Assembly: GCA_004028795.1 (NCBI GenBank)
Contig: SAIW01000007.1
Coordinates: 1 to 64,000, forward strand
Direction of reading: 5' to 3'
DNA length: 64,000 nucleotides
Source: Chitinophagaceae bacterium
Lineage (GTDB): Bacteria > Bacteroidota > Bacteroidia > Chitinophagales > Chitinophagaceae
Within the stretch, counting starts at the first letter, position 1. The number at the start of each line of letters is the position of its first letter. The position numbers and the translations under genes were made by a program. Below, piece after piece: positions 9,140-17,665 of the stretch. The notes below the pieces were generated by a model. The model worked only from the letters and a program-made list of their open reading frames with translations, did not search any database and was not told the DNA's origin.

Positions 9140-9709
9140 ATGAGTACAGCAAAATATTCACCAAGGTTGGCAGATAAGTACAAAAAAGAAGTTGTACCTG
9201 CACTTTTAAAAAAGTTTGCATACAAGAGTGTAATGCAAGCTCCTAAATTAGAAAAAATCTGCATCAACCGTGGAGTAAACGGAGCAGTAAACGATAAAAA
9301 ATTAATTGATGTTGCTATTGGCGAATTAGAGCAGATTACAGGTCAGAAAGCTGTACCAACATTAAGTAAAAAAGATATCTCAAACTTTAAACTACGTAAA
9401 GGAATGCCCATTGGTGCGAAAGTTACTTTGCGTGGAGATATGATGTATGAGTTTTTAGACAGATTGGTAAGTGTTGCTTTACCCCGTGTACGTGATTTTA
9501 AAGGTATCAGTGATAAAGCTTTTGATGGTCGCGGAAACTATACATTAGGTGTTACCGAGCAAATTATCTTCCCTGAAATTGATATTGACAAAGTATCAAA
9601 AATCACAGGTATGGATATCACTTTCGTTACAACTGCACAAAGCAATGAAGAAGCTTATGAGTTGTTGAAAGAGTTGGGAATGCCTTTTAAAAACATTAAA
9701 AACAATTAA
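9140..9709 (+). CDS. rplE: 50S ribosomal protein L5
   Basis: L5 (189 aa) binds 5S rRNA and P-site tRNA in the central protuberance. Recognised by [58 protein letters not shown] split over the middle, and [21 protein letters not shown] 6-bp hairpin (9106-9111/9121-9126) lies just upstream in the spacer. Confidence 0.97.
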   Translation: MSTAKYSPRLADKYKKEVVPALLKKFAYKSVMQAPKLEKICINRGVNGAVNDKKLIDVAIGELEQITGQKAVPTLSKKDISNFKLRKGMPIGAKVTLRGDMMYEFLDRLVSVALPRVRDFKGISDKAFDGRGNYTLGVTEQIIFPEIDIDKVSKITGMDITFVTTAQSNEEAYELLKELGMPFKNIKNN

Positions 9710-9719
9710 TTAAAATAGC

Positions 9720-9989
9720 ATGGCAAAAAAATCAATAGTTGCCCGCCAGGCGAAACGTGAAGCATTGGTTGAGCATTTTGCTGAAAAAAGAGCAGCATTA
9801 AAAGCTGAAGGTAATTATGCAGCTTTAGACAAGCTTCCCAAAAATGCGTCACCGGTACGTTTAAAAAACCGTTGCCAATTAACAGGAAGACCTAAAGGTT
9901 ATATGAGATTCTTCGGTCTTTCAAGGGTTATGTTCCGCGATATGGCCCTTAATGGTAAAATACCGGGTGTTAAAAAAGCAAGCTGGTAA
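9720..9989 (+). CDS. rpsN: 30S ribosomal protein S14 (zinc-independent form)
   Basis: This 89-aa S14 is the long form without the CXXC zinc ribbon. Only one Cys is present ([20 protein letters not shown]). It sits in the 30S head near S10 and S19. The end [20 protein letters not shown] is the family C-terminus. Confidence 0.96.
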   Translation: MAKKSIVARQAKREALVEHFAEKRAALKAEGNYAALDKLPKNASPVRLKNRCQLTGRPKGYMRFFGLSRVMFRDMALNGKIPGVKKASW

Positions 9990-10005
9990 TTTTCCAACTA
10001 TAACT

Positions 10006-10021
10006 TCCCGACGTGTCGGGA
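10006..10021 (+). repeat. TCCCGAC/GTCGGGA hairpin before rpsH
   Basis: A perfect 7-bp inverted repeat with a 2-nt gap (16 nt in all) stands out as GC-rich in an AT-rich spacer. There is no T tract, so it is not a terminator. It looks like a short dispersed palindrome. Confidence 0.6.
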
Positions 10022-10063
10022 TGCATAGAAACAATATTTAGAACTGATTTTAATTATAAAAAA

Positions 10064-10462
10064 ATGGTAACTGATCCTATAGCAGATTTCTTAACAAGAC
10101 TTCGTAATGCACAAATGGCCGGACACAGAATTGTAGAAATTCCTGCATCTAACTTAAAGAAAAGGATTACTGAAATTTTGTACGAACAAGGTTATATTTT
10201 GAAATACAAATTTGAAGACGACAGCAAACAAGGTGTTATTAAAATAGCATTGAAATACGATGCTGCTACTAAACAACCTGCTATACGTTCTTTAGAAAGA
10301 GTAAGCCGTCCAGGTCTTCGTCAATATGCTAAACCGGCAGAATTGAAAAGAGTAATCAACGGTTTAGGTATTGCAATTGTAAGTACATCAAAAGGTGTAT
10401 TAACAGATAAGCAAGCAAAAGCACAGAACGTTGGTGGTGAAGTTCTTTGCTACATATCATAA
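10064..10462 (+). CDS. rpsH: 30S ribosomal protein S8
   Basis: S8 binds the central domain of 16S rRNA and in E. coli represses the spc operon. The ATG at 10064 gives 132 aa starting [20 protein letters not shown], the normal start. An in-frame extension back to 10013 would read through the spacer palindrome and was rejected. C-terminal signature: [32 protein letters not shown]. Confidence 0.96.
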   Translation: MVTDPIADFLTRLRNAQMAGHRIVEIPASNLKKRITEILYEQGYILKYKFEDDSKQGVIKIALKYDAATKQPAIRSLERVSRPGLRQYAKPAELKRVINGLGIAIVSTSKGVLTDKQAKAQNVGGEVLCYIS

Positions 10463-10467
10463 TATTA

Positions 10468-10516
10468 ACTGATTCAGATAATTAAGCCTCTTAGTCGTGG
10501 CTGAACACAAATCAGT
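10468..10516 (+). other. Nested spacer hairpin before rplF
   Basis: ACTGATT (10468-10474) pairs with AATCAGT (10510-10516) around an inner AGCC/GGCT helix. The stem is long but partly unpaired, and no T tract follows. Its function is unknown. Confidence 0.35.
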
Positions 10517-10545
10517 ATTCAAAAAAAACAAATTTTAAATCGACT

Positions 10546-11100
10546 ATGTCACGTATAGGAAAACAACCGGTTACTATTCCAAGTGGTGTTACAGTAACAG
10601 TGGGAAGCGATAATGTAATTACTGTAAAAGGTGCGAAAGGAGAATTAAAGCAGGCTATTGACAGAGATATTACTGTTGAGGTAAAAGATAATACAGTTTT
10701 AATCAGCCGTCCAACAGATCAAATCCGTCACAGAGCAATGCACGGTTTGTACAGAGCATTGATTGCTAATTTGGTTAAAGGTGTTACTGAAGGATATAAA
10801 AAAGAATTAGAATTAGTGGGTGTGGGTTTTAAAGCTGCTAATACAGGTAACTTATTAGACTTATCATTAGGTTATTCTCATAACATTATTTTCGAGGTTC
10901 CTAAAGAATTAAAAGTGGCTACTGCTACTGAAAAAGGTAAAAATCCATTAATTACTTTAGAAGGTACAGATAAGCAATTATTAGGTCAGGTTGCAGCTAA
11001 ATTAAGAAGCCTGCGTAAACCTGAACCATACAAAGGAAAAGGTGTTAAATACACTGAAGAGGTATTAAGAAGAAAAGCAGGTAAAGCAGCAGGTAAATAA
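10546..11100 (+). CDS. rplF: 50S ribosomal protein L6
   Basis: The 184-aa L6 lies near the factor-binding stalk base. Two L6 repeats are seen; the start MSRIGKQPVTIPSGVTVTV and the C-terminal signature PEPYKGKGVKYTEEVLRRKAGK are diagnostic. Normal length. Confidence 0.97.
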   Translation: MSRIGKQPVTIPSGVTVTVGSDNVITVKGAKGELKQAIDRDITVEVKDNTVLISRPTDQIRHRAMHGLYRALIANLVKGVTEGYKKELELVGVGFKAANTGNLLDLSLGYSHNIIFEVPKELKVATATEKGKNPLITLEGTDKQLLGQVAAKLRSLRKPEPYKGKGVKYTEEVLRRKAGKAAGK

Positions 11101-11150
11101 GATTAGTAAAATTAATTTCCGGCAGAATCGGAAGTTGTAAATAATAAATA

Positions 11151-11504
11151 ATGAACACAAAGTCTCAACAAAGGCAAAAAATAAAATACCGCATTCGTAA
11201 AAAAATCAGCGGTACTTCTGCAAAACCAAGATTATCTGTTTTCAGAAGTAATGCAGAAATATATGCTCAAATTATTGATGATATTTCCGGCGTAACACTT
11301 GCCTCAGCTTCATCTAAAGATAAAGCAATTGCAGCACAGAAAGTTACCAAAGTAGAACAATCAAAATTAGTGGGAAGTGCAGTTGCTGAAAAAGCAAAAG
11401 CATTAGGATTATCAACAGTAATTTTTGATCGTAATGGTTATATCTATCATGGTCGTGTAAAAGCAGTAGCAGAAGGTGCGAGAGAGGGCGGTTTACAATT
11501 CTAA
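11151..11504 (+). CDS. rplR: 50S ribosomal protein L18
   Basis: L18 (117 aa) binds 5S rRNA together with L5. Seen: [41 protein letters not shown], and the end [20 protein letters not shown] small TTCCG/CGGAA hairpin (11117-11133) lies in the spacer before it. Confidence 0.96.
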   Translation: MNTKSQQRQKIKYRIRKKISGTSAKPRLSVFRSNAEIYAQIIDDISGVTLASASSKDKAIAAQKVTKVEQSKLVGSAVAEKAKALGLSTVIFDRNGYIYHGRVKAVAEGAREGGLQF

Positions 11505-11528
11505 TTAAAACTTATTAATTCTTAGATA

Positions 11529-12047
11529 ATGTCTAAAGTAGTTGAAAAAATTAAAGCTGGTGGCGATGTTGAATTAAAAGAAAAGGTAGTTGCCATTAAC
11601 CGTGTAGTTAAAACTACAAAAGGTGGACGTACTTTTTCGTTTTCAGCATTAGTTGTTGTTGGTAATGAAAACGGTGTTGTTGGTCAAGGTCTTGGTAAAG
11701 CAAAAGAAGTACAGGAAGCTATTACTAAAGGTATTGAAGATGCAAAAAAGAACTTGGTAAAAGTACCAGTAATGCATGGAACAATTCCTCACGAGCAATT
11801 ATCAAAAGCCGGTGCTGCAAAGGTTTTAATTAAACCTGCTGCTCATGGAGCCGGTGTAATTGCAGGTGGCAGCATGCGTGCCGTTTTAGAAAGTGCAGGT
11901 ATTACAGACGTATTAGCAAAAAGTTTAGGTTCTGCAAACCCTCATAACGTGGTAAAAGCAACTATTAAAGCTTTAACTTCTTTAAGAGAACCTGTACAGG
12001 TTGCTAAAACACGCAGCATTAAATTAAGTAAAGTATTTAACGGTTAA
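11529..12047 (+). CDS. rpsE: 30S ribosomal protein S5
   Basis: S5 (172 aa) is involved in decoding fidelity and mRNA entry. The double-stranded RNA-binding-like N-domain shows [26 protein letters not shown], then [20 protein letters not shown] and the C-domain [22 protein letters not shown]. Complete. Confidence 0.97.
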   Translation: MSKVVEKIKAGGDVELKEKVVAINRVVKTTKGGRTFSFSALVVVGNENGVVGQGLGKAKEVQEAITKGIEDAKKNLVKVPVMHGTIPHEQLSKAGAAKVLIKPAAHGAGVIAGGSMRAVLESAGITDVLAKSLGSANPHNVVKATIKALTSLREPVQVAKTRSIKLSKVFNG

Positions 12048-12052
12048 TTCAA

Positions 12053-12083
12053 TTTGAAATTTCAAATTTCAAATTTCAAATTC
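12053..12083 (+). repeat. AATTTGAAATTTC-type palindromic spacer repeat, copy 3
   Basis: The rpsE-rpmD spacer contains ATTTGAAATTTCAAAT and further AAATTTC units, nearly identical to the spacer before rplV. Reading through it in frame would add 12 residues to L30, so it also misleads start prediction. Confidence 0.7.
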
Positions 12084-12089
12084 ATAACA

Positions 12090-12272
12090 ATGAAGAAGAT
12101 AAAAATAACTTTAGTAAAAAGCCCGATTGACAGACCTCAACGTCAAAAATTAACGTTACAGGCATTGGGTTTAAATAAAACAAATTCTTCAAGAGAAGTA
12201 GAAGCTACTCCGCAAATTTTAGGAATGGTTAATAAAGTAAACCATTTAATAAAAGTTGAAGAATTAGCGTAA
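12090..12272 (+). CDS. rpmD: 50S ribosomal protein L30
   Basis: This is a 60-aa L30 with the normal start MKKIKITLVKSPIDRPQRQK and the motif TLQALGLNKTNSSREVEATPQILGMV divided across its middle. The ATG at 12090 was preferred over 12054, because the longer form only translates the repeat spacer. Confidence 0.94.
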   Translation: MKKIKITLVKSPIDRPQRQKLTLQALGLNKTNSSREVEATPQILGMVNKVNHLIKVEELA

Positions 12273-12327
12273 TAATTTTTAAATGCGAGGGGCGATTTCC
12301 CCGTAAGTACAAAATCAAATAGTAACA

Positions 12328-12777
12328 ATGAAACTACACACATTAAAACCTGCAGAAGGTTCTACACACAAAGAAAAAAGATTAGGTCGCGGTGAAGCAA
12401 GCGGTAAAGGTGGTACATCTACAAAAGGTAATAAAGGTAGCCAGAGCCGTGCAGGTTATCAACGTAAAAATGCACATGAAGGTGGTCAGATGCCTATTCA
12501 ACGCCGTATTCCAAAACGTGGGTTTAAAAATCCGGGAAGAGTTGAATATGTAGTTTTTAACTTAGGACAAATTGAACAATTACAGGAGAAATATGCTTTC
12601 AGTGAATTTTCTCTTGAGAACCTATATATCAATGGATTAATTAACCGTACAGCTAAAGTAAAAATATTAGCTACCGGAGAATTAAAATCTAAACTAACTT
12701 TTAAAGTAAATGCTGTAAGCGATAAAGCTAAAGCTGCTATTGAAGCAGCCGGCGGCAGTGTTGAAGTAATTAAATAA
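12328..12777 (+). CDS. rplO: 50S ribosomal protein L15
   Basis: L15 (149 aa) has the glycine- and basic-rich N-terminal extension (RLGRGEASGKGGTSTKGNKG) that threads into 23S rRNA, then PIQRRIPKRGFKN and a globular C-domain ending AIEAAGGSVEVI. It is followed by a terminator-like hairpin before secY. Confidence 0.97.
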   Translation: MKLHTLKPAEGSTHKEKRLGRGEASGKGGTSTKGNKGSQSRAGYQRKNAHEGGQMPIQRRIPKRGFKNPGRVEYVVFNLGQIEQLQEKYAFSEFSLENLYINGLINRTAKVKILATGELKSKLTFKVNAVSDKAKAAIEAAGGSVEVIK

Positions 12778-12794
12778 ATTCTGCTATATTGCAC

Positions 12795-12818
12795 GGTGCA
12801 TCAACGATGCACCTTTTT
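12795..12818 (+). terminator. Terminator or attenuator between rplO and secY
   Basis: An 8-bp perfect stem (12795-12802 with 12806-12813), a 3-nt loop and five T's form a canonical intrinsic terminator in the middle of the operon. No clear Bacteroidota promoter follows before the secY start at 12854. Partial read-through, lowering SecY relative to ribosomal proteins, is a reasonable inference. Confidence 0.7.
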
Positions 12819-12853
12819 GGTTTAATGGCATTAACTTTTTCAAAGAATAATCA

Positions 12854-14212
12854 GTGAAAAAACTAATTCAGACTTTAAAAAATATTTGGGCTATAGACGA
12901 GTTGCGTGCTAAAATTACCGTAACACTTATTTTAGTTTTAGTTTACAGATTCGGCTCTCATATTACATTGCCGGGCATTAACCCTAATTTATTAGATACC
13001 AATAAACTTAATTCATCTGATAAAGGTTTATTAGGCTTATTCAACACATTTGCAGGTGGTGCTTTTACACAGGCATCCATTTTTGCGTTAGGTATTATGC
13101 CTTATATCTCTGCTTCTATCTTTATGCAATTGATGACTATTTTAGTTCCTCAATTACAAAAAATTCAAAAAGAAGGTGAGAGCGGCAGAAAGAAAATTAA
13201 TCAATGGACACGTTATCTGACTGTTATAGTAACTGCATTTCAGGCTTCAGCTTATATAGCTTATTTAACTAACCCGCAGGGTGGTTATGCTCAGGCTATT
13301 ATGTTAGATACCGGTTTATTTACTTTTACTACAATTGTAACATTATCTGCAGGAACATTATTTGTAATGTGGTTGGGTGAAAGAATACAGGATAAAGGTT
13401 TGGGTAATGGTACATCAATCATTATCATGGTTGGTATTCTGGCACGTTTGCCACAAAGCTTAGTTCAGGAGTTTAATATTAAACAACAAAAAAGCGGCGG
13501 CGGTTTAATTATCTTTTTAATTGAAATTGCTGTTTTAGTTGCTATTATTTTAGGGTTGATAATTTTAGTACAAGGCGTTAGAAAAATACCTGTTAACTAT
13601 GCCAAACAAATTATCGGTAACAGACAATTTGGTGGTGCAAGACAATTCCTTCCTGTTAAAGTAAACAGTGCGGGTGTAATGCCCATCATCTTTGCTCAGG
13701 CAATTATGTTTTTACCAACCTTAGTTTCTTTTACTAATGTTTCTGACTCTGCCAAAGGCGGTATTGCCAGAATTTTTAACGACCATAGCAATGGTTGGTA
13801 TATGTTGATTTATTCTGTAATGGTAATCGGTTTTACATTCTTATATACTGCTTTAATTTTTAATCCTAAACAAATTGGAGAAGATTTAAAACGTAATAAC
13901 GGATTTATCCCCGGTGTTAAACCCGGTCAGCCAACTGCAGATTATATTGGAGCGATTATGGATAGAATTACTTTACCCGGTGCTATTCTTTTAGCAATAG
14001 TAGGTATTATGCCGGGCTTTGCTCAAAAGTTAGGCGTATCACAAGGTTTTAGTACATTCTTTGGCGGAACAAGCTTATTAATTATGGTTGGTGTAATTTT
14101 AGATACTTTACAGCAGATTGAAACTTATTTATTAATGCGTCAATACGATGGCTTAATGAGCAGTGGAAGAGTGCAAGGAAGACAAACAACTATGCCATCG
14201 AGTACTATTTAA
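12854..14212 (+). CDS. secY: Preprotein translocase subunit SecY
   Basis: SecY (452 aa) is the channel subunit of the Sec translocon in the inner membrane. Ten hydrophobic segments are evident. Signatures are the plug region near GLLGLFNTFAGGAFTQASIFALGIMPYISASI in two parts and the cytoplasmic loops with GESGRKKINQWTRYLT and NPKQIGEDLKRNNGFIPGVKPG. The start is GTG at 12854, the only early in-frame start. It is the last gene before the operon terminator at 14235. Confidence 0.96.
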   Translation: MKKLIQTLKNIWAIDELRAKITVTLILVLVYRFGSHITLPGINPNLLDTNKLNSSDKGLLGLFNTFAGGAFTQASIFALGIMPYISASIFMQLMTILVPQLQKIQKEGESGRKKINQWTRYLTVIVTAFQASAYIAYLTNPQGGYAQAIMLDTGLFTFTTIVTLSAGTLFVMWLGERIQDKGLGNGTSIIIMVGILARLPQSLVQEFNIKQQKSGGGLIIFLIEIAVLVAIILGLIILVQGVRKIPVNYAKQIIGNRQFGGARQFLPVKVNSAGVMPIIFAQAIMFLPTLVSFTNVSDSAKGGIARIFNDHSNGWYMLIYSVMVIGFTFLYTALIFNPKQIGEDLKRNNGFIPGVKPGQPTADYIGAIMDRITLPGAILLAIVGIMPGFAQKLGVSQGFSTFFGGTSLLIMVGVILDTLQQIETYLLMRQYDGLMSSGRVQGRQTTMPSSTI

Positions 14213-14234
14213 TTTTTGCATAAGTGCATATTAC

Positions 14235-14261
14235 AAACCTGCCTGTATTGGCAGGTTTTTT
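14235..14261 (+). terminator. Rho-independent terminator after secY
   Basis: A 9-bp stem (14235-14243 with 14250-14258), a 6-nt loop and a T run end the S10-spc transcript. map is therefore a separate unit. Confidence 0.85.
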
Positions 14262-14267
14262 AATTTG

Positions 14268-14352
14268 ATGAATAGAGAACAAAGCGTAGAAGAGTGCGAC
14301 GCAACCCAAGCTGCAAAAGGATTTGCAGCTGACAACATAATTTTTTTAATGA
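14268..14352 (+). other. Conserved-looking spacer with perfect hairpin before map
   Basis: The spacer contains a GC-richer block (14293-14306) and a perfect 9-bp hairpin with a 4-nt loop (14309-14317 with 14322-14330). Seven T's follow after a gap of about 12 nt. A 38-codon ORF (14268-14384) also runs through it and overlaps the start of map. It could be an RNA element, a weak terminator or a dispersed repeat. I do not recognise it with certainty. Confidence 0.4.
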
Positions 14353-15171
14353 ATGCGAAGACCAAACGGTATGATGATTTGTAAAACAGAAGCAGAAGTT
14401 GCTTTAATGAAAGAAGCAGCCACTTTAGTAAGTAAAACCTTAGCTGAAGTTGCTAAAGAATTAAAGCCCGGTATAACTACTATGTATATAGATACTTTGT
14501 GTGCAAAGTTTGTGAGAGATCATAAAGCAATTCCGTCTTTTTTTAATTACAGAGGCTATCCTCATAATGTTTGTGCAAGTGTAAATGATGTAATTGTGCA
14601 TGGCTTTCCAAATAATATTGCATTGAAAGAAGGAGATATTGTTTCTATTGATATGGGCGTTATTTTGAACGGTTGGCATGGAGATCATGCATATACTTTT
14701 ATTTTGGGTGAAGTAAGTGATGAAGTGAAAAGATTGGTTAGAGTAACCAAAGAAAGTTTATATAAAGGCATTGAAAAAGCAACGGTTAATAACAGGGTTG
14801 GAGACATTGCATTTGCTATTCAGGAACATACTGAACGTAAAAACGGCTATGGTGTTGTAAGAGAATTAGTTGGTCATGGTTTGGGTAGAAGTTTGCATGA
14901 AGACCCTCAGGTACCCAACTTTGGCAAACGCGGTACAGGAACAAAATTGAAAGAGAATTTAGTATTGGCTATTGAACCCATGATTAATATGGGAACAAAA
15001 GATGTATATACCGATGATGATGGCTGGACAGTAAGAACCAGAGATGGTAAGCCTTCTGTACATTTTGAACATGATGTTTGTGTAAAGAAGGATAAGGCTT
15101 TGATACTATCTGATTACAGTATTATTGAAGCTGCAGAAAAAGCAAACCCTAATTTGAATACGAATTATTAG
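14353..15171 (+). CDS. map: Type I methionine aminopeptidase
   Basis: Removes the N-terminal methionine from nascent proteins using two metal ions. The metal ligands are visible: two Asp in GDIVSIDMGVILNGWHGDHAYTF (in parts), His in ELVGHGLGRSLHEDP, Glu in VLAIEPMIN and Glu in VHFEHDV. Length is 272 aa from ATG 14353. ATG at 14371 or 14374 (MMICKTEAEVALMKE) fits the family start better and may be the real one. In many relatives map is followed by infA and the alpha operon; here a flavoprotein follows. Confidence 0.95.
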   Translation: MRRPNGMMICKTEAEVALMKEAATLVSKTLAEVAKELKPGITTMYIDTLCAKFVRDHKAIPSFFNYRGYPHNVCASVNDVIVHGFPNNIALKEGDIVSIDMGVILNGWHGDHAYTFILGEVSDEVKRLVRVTKESLYKGIEKATVNNRVGDIAFAIQEHTERKNGYGVVRELVGHGLGRSLHEDPQVPNFGKRGTGTKLKENLVLAIEPMINMGTKDVYTDDDGWTVRTRDGKPSVHFEHDVCVKKDKALILSDYSIIEAAEKANPNLNTNY

Positions 15172-15191
15172 TTGTACAAACGAATAACTGA

Positions 15192-15220
15192 AAAGTCAAA
15201 ATGTATGTTTTGACTTTTTT
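15192..15220 (+). terminator. Rho-independent terminator after map
   Basis: A 10-bp stem (15192-15201 with 15208-15217), a 6-nt loop and T's to 15220 close the map transcript. Confidence 0.85.
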
Positions 15221-15231
15221 AATTTTAAGTA

Positions 15232-16470
15232 GTGAGCGAACAAAAAACTTTAGTTGTTATTGGCGGTGGTGCAGCCGGTTTTTTTTGTGCAGTGAATGCA
15301 GCAAAAATGAACCCTAATTTAAAAGTTATTATTGTTGAGAAGCATAATAAAGTATTAAGTAAGGTAAGAGTAAGTGGCGGTGGCAGATGCAATGTAACCC
15401 ATGCCTGCTTTGATTTGCAGGAGTTGGTAAAGAAATATCCGAGAGGACAGCAATTTTTAAAGAAAGCTTTTCATTGGTTTAATACTACACATACCATTGA
15501 ATGGTTTAAAGAAAGAAATGTTGAACTTAAAACTGAAAGTGATGGCAGAATGTTTCCTGTAACTAATTCTTCTGAAACGATTATTGAATGTTTAATGAGA
15601 GAAGCAAATAAGTATAATGTTGAAATTTTGCTGAATAGAAATGTTGAACGAATTGAAATAACAGAAGCGAAGCAATTCAAATTATTATTCTCAAATTTAG
15701 AATTTATTGATTCGGATTTTCTTTGCATTGCAACAGGCGGTTATCATAAATCAACCATGTTTAATTGGTTACTGGAGTTGAAACATACTATTGCCGAACC
15801 TTTACCATCCTTATTTACTTTTAATATCCCTAATAGCACGGTTACTGAGTTAATGGGCGTAAGTGTTGATAAAGCAACAGTAAAAATTAACGGAACTAAA
15901 TTATCAAGTGAAGGGCCTGTACTGATTACACATTGGGGAATGAGTGGCCCCGCAATACTGAAATTATCTGCATTTGCTGCGAGAGAATTAGCGGGTATGA
16001 ATTATGACTTTTCTATCAATGTTAACTGGCTTTCTTCTTTTAATGAACAAACGTTAAGAAATGAGTGGCAATTACTAAGACAGCAATTCGCTTCGCAAAA
16101 AATAATTGCTAAAAACCCATTTCAATTGCCTAACCGTTTGTGGCAATATTTATTAAAAGAAAGTAATGTTAATGAAGAAGTAAGATGGAGTGATATAACA
16201 ACAGCACAACAAAACAAACTCATTCAAATCCTTACTGCACAAGTGTTTCAGGTAAAAGGTAAAACAACTTTTAAAGAAGAGTTTGTAACATGCGGTGGTA
16301 TTACATTAAGTGAAGTTGATGTAAACACTATGCAAAGTAAAATTATTCCGCATTTATTTTTTGCCGGTGAAGTATTAGATGTAGATGGAATTACGGGCGG
16401 TTTCAACTTTCAAAATGCATGGACAACAGGATACATAGCTGCTAAAACCATCGCTGCACTTGCGTTATAG
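15232..16470 (+). CDS. NAD(P)/FAD-dependent oxidoreductase, HI0933/BaiN family
   Basis: The 412-aa flavoprotein has the Rossmann dinucleotide motif GGGAAG near residues 11-16, the HI0933 signature VSGGGRCNVTH near residue 50, and the C-terminal FAD contact AGEVLDVDGITGGFNFQNAWTTG (in parts). Family members have been linked to reduction of unsaturated substrates, but the substrate here is unknown. The start is GTG at 15232, right after the map terminator. It ends 4 nt from the convergent anmK gene. Confidence 0.88.
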   Translation: MSEQKTLVVIGGGAAGFFCAVNAAKMNPNLKVIIVEKHNKVLSKVRVSGGGRCNVTHACFDLQELVKKYPRGQQFLKKAFHWFNTTHTIEWFKERNVELKTESDGRMFPVTNSSETIIECLMREANKYNVEILLNRNVERIEITEAKQFKLLFSNLEFIDSDFLCIATGGYHKSTMFNWLLELKHTIAEPLPSLFTFNIPNSTVTELMGVSVDKATVKINGTKLSSEGPVLITHWGMSGPAILKLSAFAARELAGMNYDFSINVNWLSSFNEQTLRNEWQLLRQQFASQKIIAKNPFQLPNRLWQYLLKESNVNEEVRWSDITTAQQNKLIQILTAQVFQVKGKTTFKEEFVTCGGITLSEVDVNTMQSKIIPHLFFAGEVLDVDGITGGFNFQNAWTTGYIAAKTIAALAL

Positions 16471-16474
16471 CTTA

Positions 16475-17665
16475 TTAACAGGGAAAACTTATTTTGCCCA
16501 TATTTACTGAAGGCATGTGGCTGCCATAATTTACTTTACCCCCACAAATAGTTTCATTAGCAAGAATAGCAAACAGTATGGCTTCTTTAGCATCAGGGTT
16601 AATGCCTAATTCATTAATATCTTTTATTGTGCAATTGCTTAATTGTTGATGAATGTTTTGCATTAATAAAACATTGTGTTTACCGCCGCCGCTTGCATAT
16701 AAAACAAATTGCTCATTACCAATTGCATGTTTAATGGCGTTAGCAATAGTTGTTGCAGTAAACATGTTTAATGTTGCCATCATATCATAATGATTGATGG
16801 ATGTTACACCTGCTTTTGTTTGTGCAGCAGTAACATAAGCTAAGTTGAATAACTCCGGTCCTGTCGTTTTTGGAAAAGGCTTGTCAAAAAAATTATTGTT
16901 CAATAAAGCATTTAATAAAGCCATATTAACAGTTCCTAGTTTGGCAATTAAAGAATCTTCATCATAAAACTTGTCTTCAAAATGTTTTTGAACGTAAGCA
17001 TCCATTAAAGTATTGCCCGGGCCGGTATCTGTGCTGAAAATCTTATCTGCATCTGAATTAGTTGGTAAAAAAGTAAAATTAGCAATACCGCCAATATTAA
17101 GCATGATGCGGGTTTCAGCCTTATTACTGAATAATAAATAATCTCCATACATTGCTAAAGGTGCACCTTCGCCGCCCGCTGCAATATGCTTTTGCCTGAA
17201 ATCACTGATAGTTATAATGCCTGTTTTAACAGCTAAGTGGTCGCCATCACCAATTTGTAAAGTGCCATTACCGAATACTGATTGTTGATGTAAACTTTTT
17301 GGTGCGTGATAAATAGTTTGACCATGACTTGCAATTATATCAACATCATTATTATTAATGTTATGCGTTGAAAGAAAACTATTAATCATACCGGCATGTT
17401 GTTCTGCAATCCAACTATTCAATAAACAAAGTTTTTCTAAATCAACTTGTTTCTTGCTGAACACAGATTGTATTGCTTGTTTGAATTGATGGCTATAAGG
17501 TACTGTTTCAAATTGAAGTAATTCAATATGCGTTTCAAAACCGCTTCCTGAAAATTTGCACAAAGCAATGTCTAATCCGTCTAATGAAGTACCACTCATT
17601 AAACCGATGATAATGCGTTCTTCTTTAGAAGCAATATTGTATAGTTGCTGAATGTTATTGTTCAC
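16475..17665 (-). CDS. anmK: Anhydro-N-acetylmuramic acid kinase
   Basis: Phosphorylates and opens 1,6-anhydro-MurNAc to MurNAc-6-phosphate during cell-wall recycling. The 396-aa protein shows the ATP-binding GLMSGTSLDGLDIALCKF, catalytic-region SHGQTIYH, LQIGDGDHLAVKTG, NIGGIANFTFLP, DTGPGNTLMDAY and ASGGGKHN. Its start overlaps the end of bioA by 11 nt, so the two are co-transcribed. The product is the substrate of MurQ, which is encoded 35 kb away in this window. Confidence 0.95.
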   Translation of the reverse strand: MNNNIQQLYNIASKEERIIIGLMSGTSLDGLDIALCKFSGSGFETHIELLQFETVPYSHQFKQAIQSVFSKKQVDLEKLCLLNSWIAEQHAGMINSFLSTHNINNNDVDIIASHGQTIYHAPKSLHQQSVFGNGTLQIGDGDHLAVKTGIITISDFRQKHIAAGGEGAPLAMYGDYLLFSNKAETRIMLNIGGIANFTFLPTNSDADKIFSTDTGPGNTLMDAYVQKHFEDKFYDEDSLIAKLGTVNMALLNALLNNNFFDKPFPKTTGPELFNLAYVTAAQTKAGVTSINHYDMMATLNMFTATTIANAIKHAIGNEQFVLYASGGGKHNVLLMQNIHQQLSNCTIKDINELGINPDAKEAILFAILANETICGGKVNYGSHMPSVNMGKISFPC

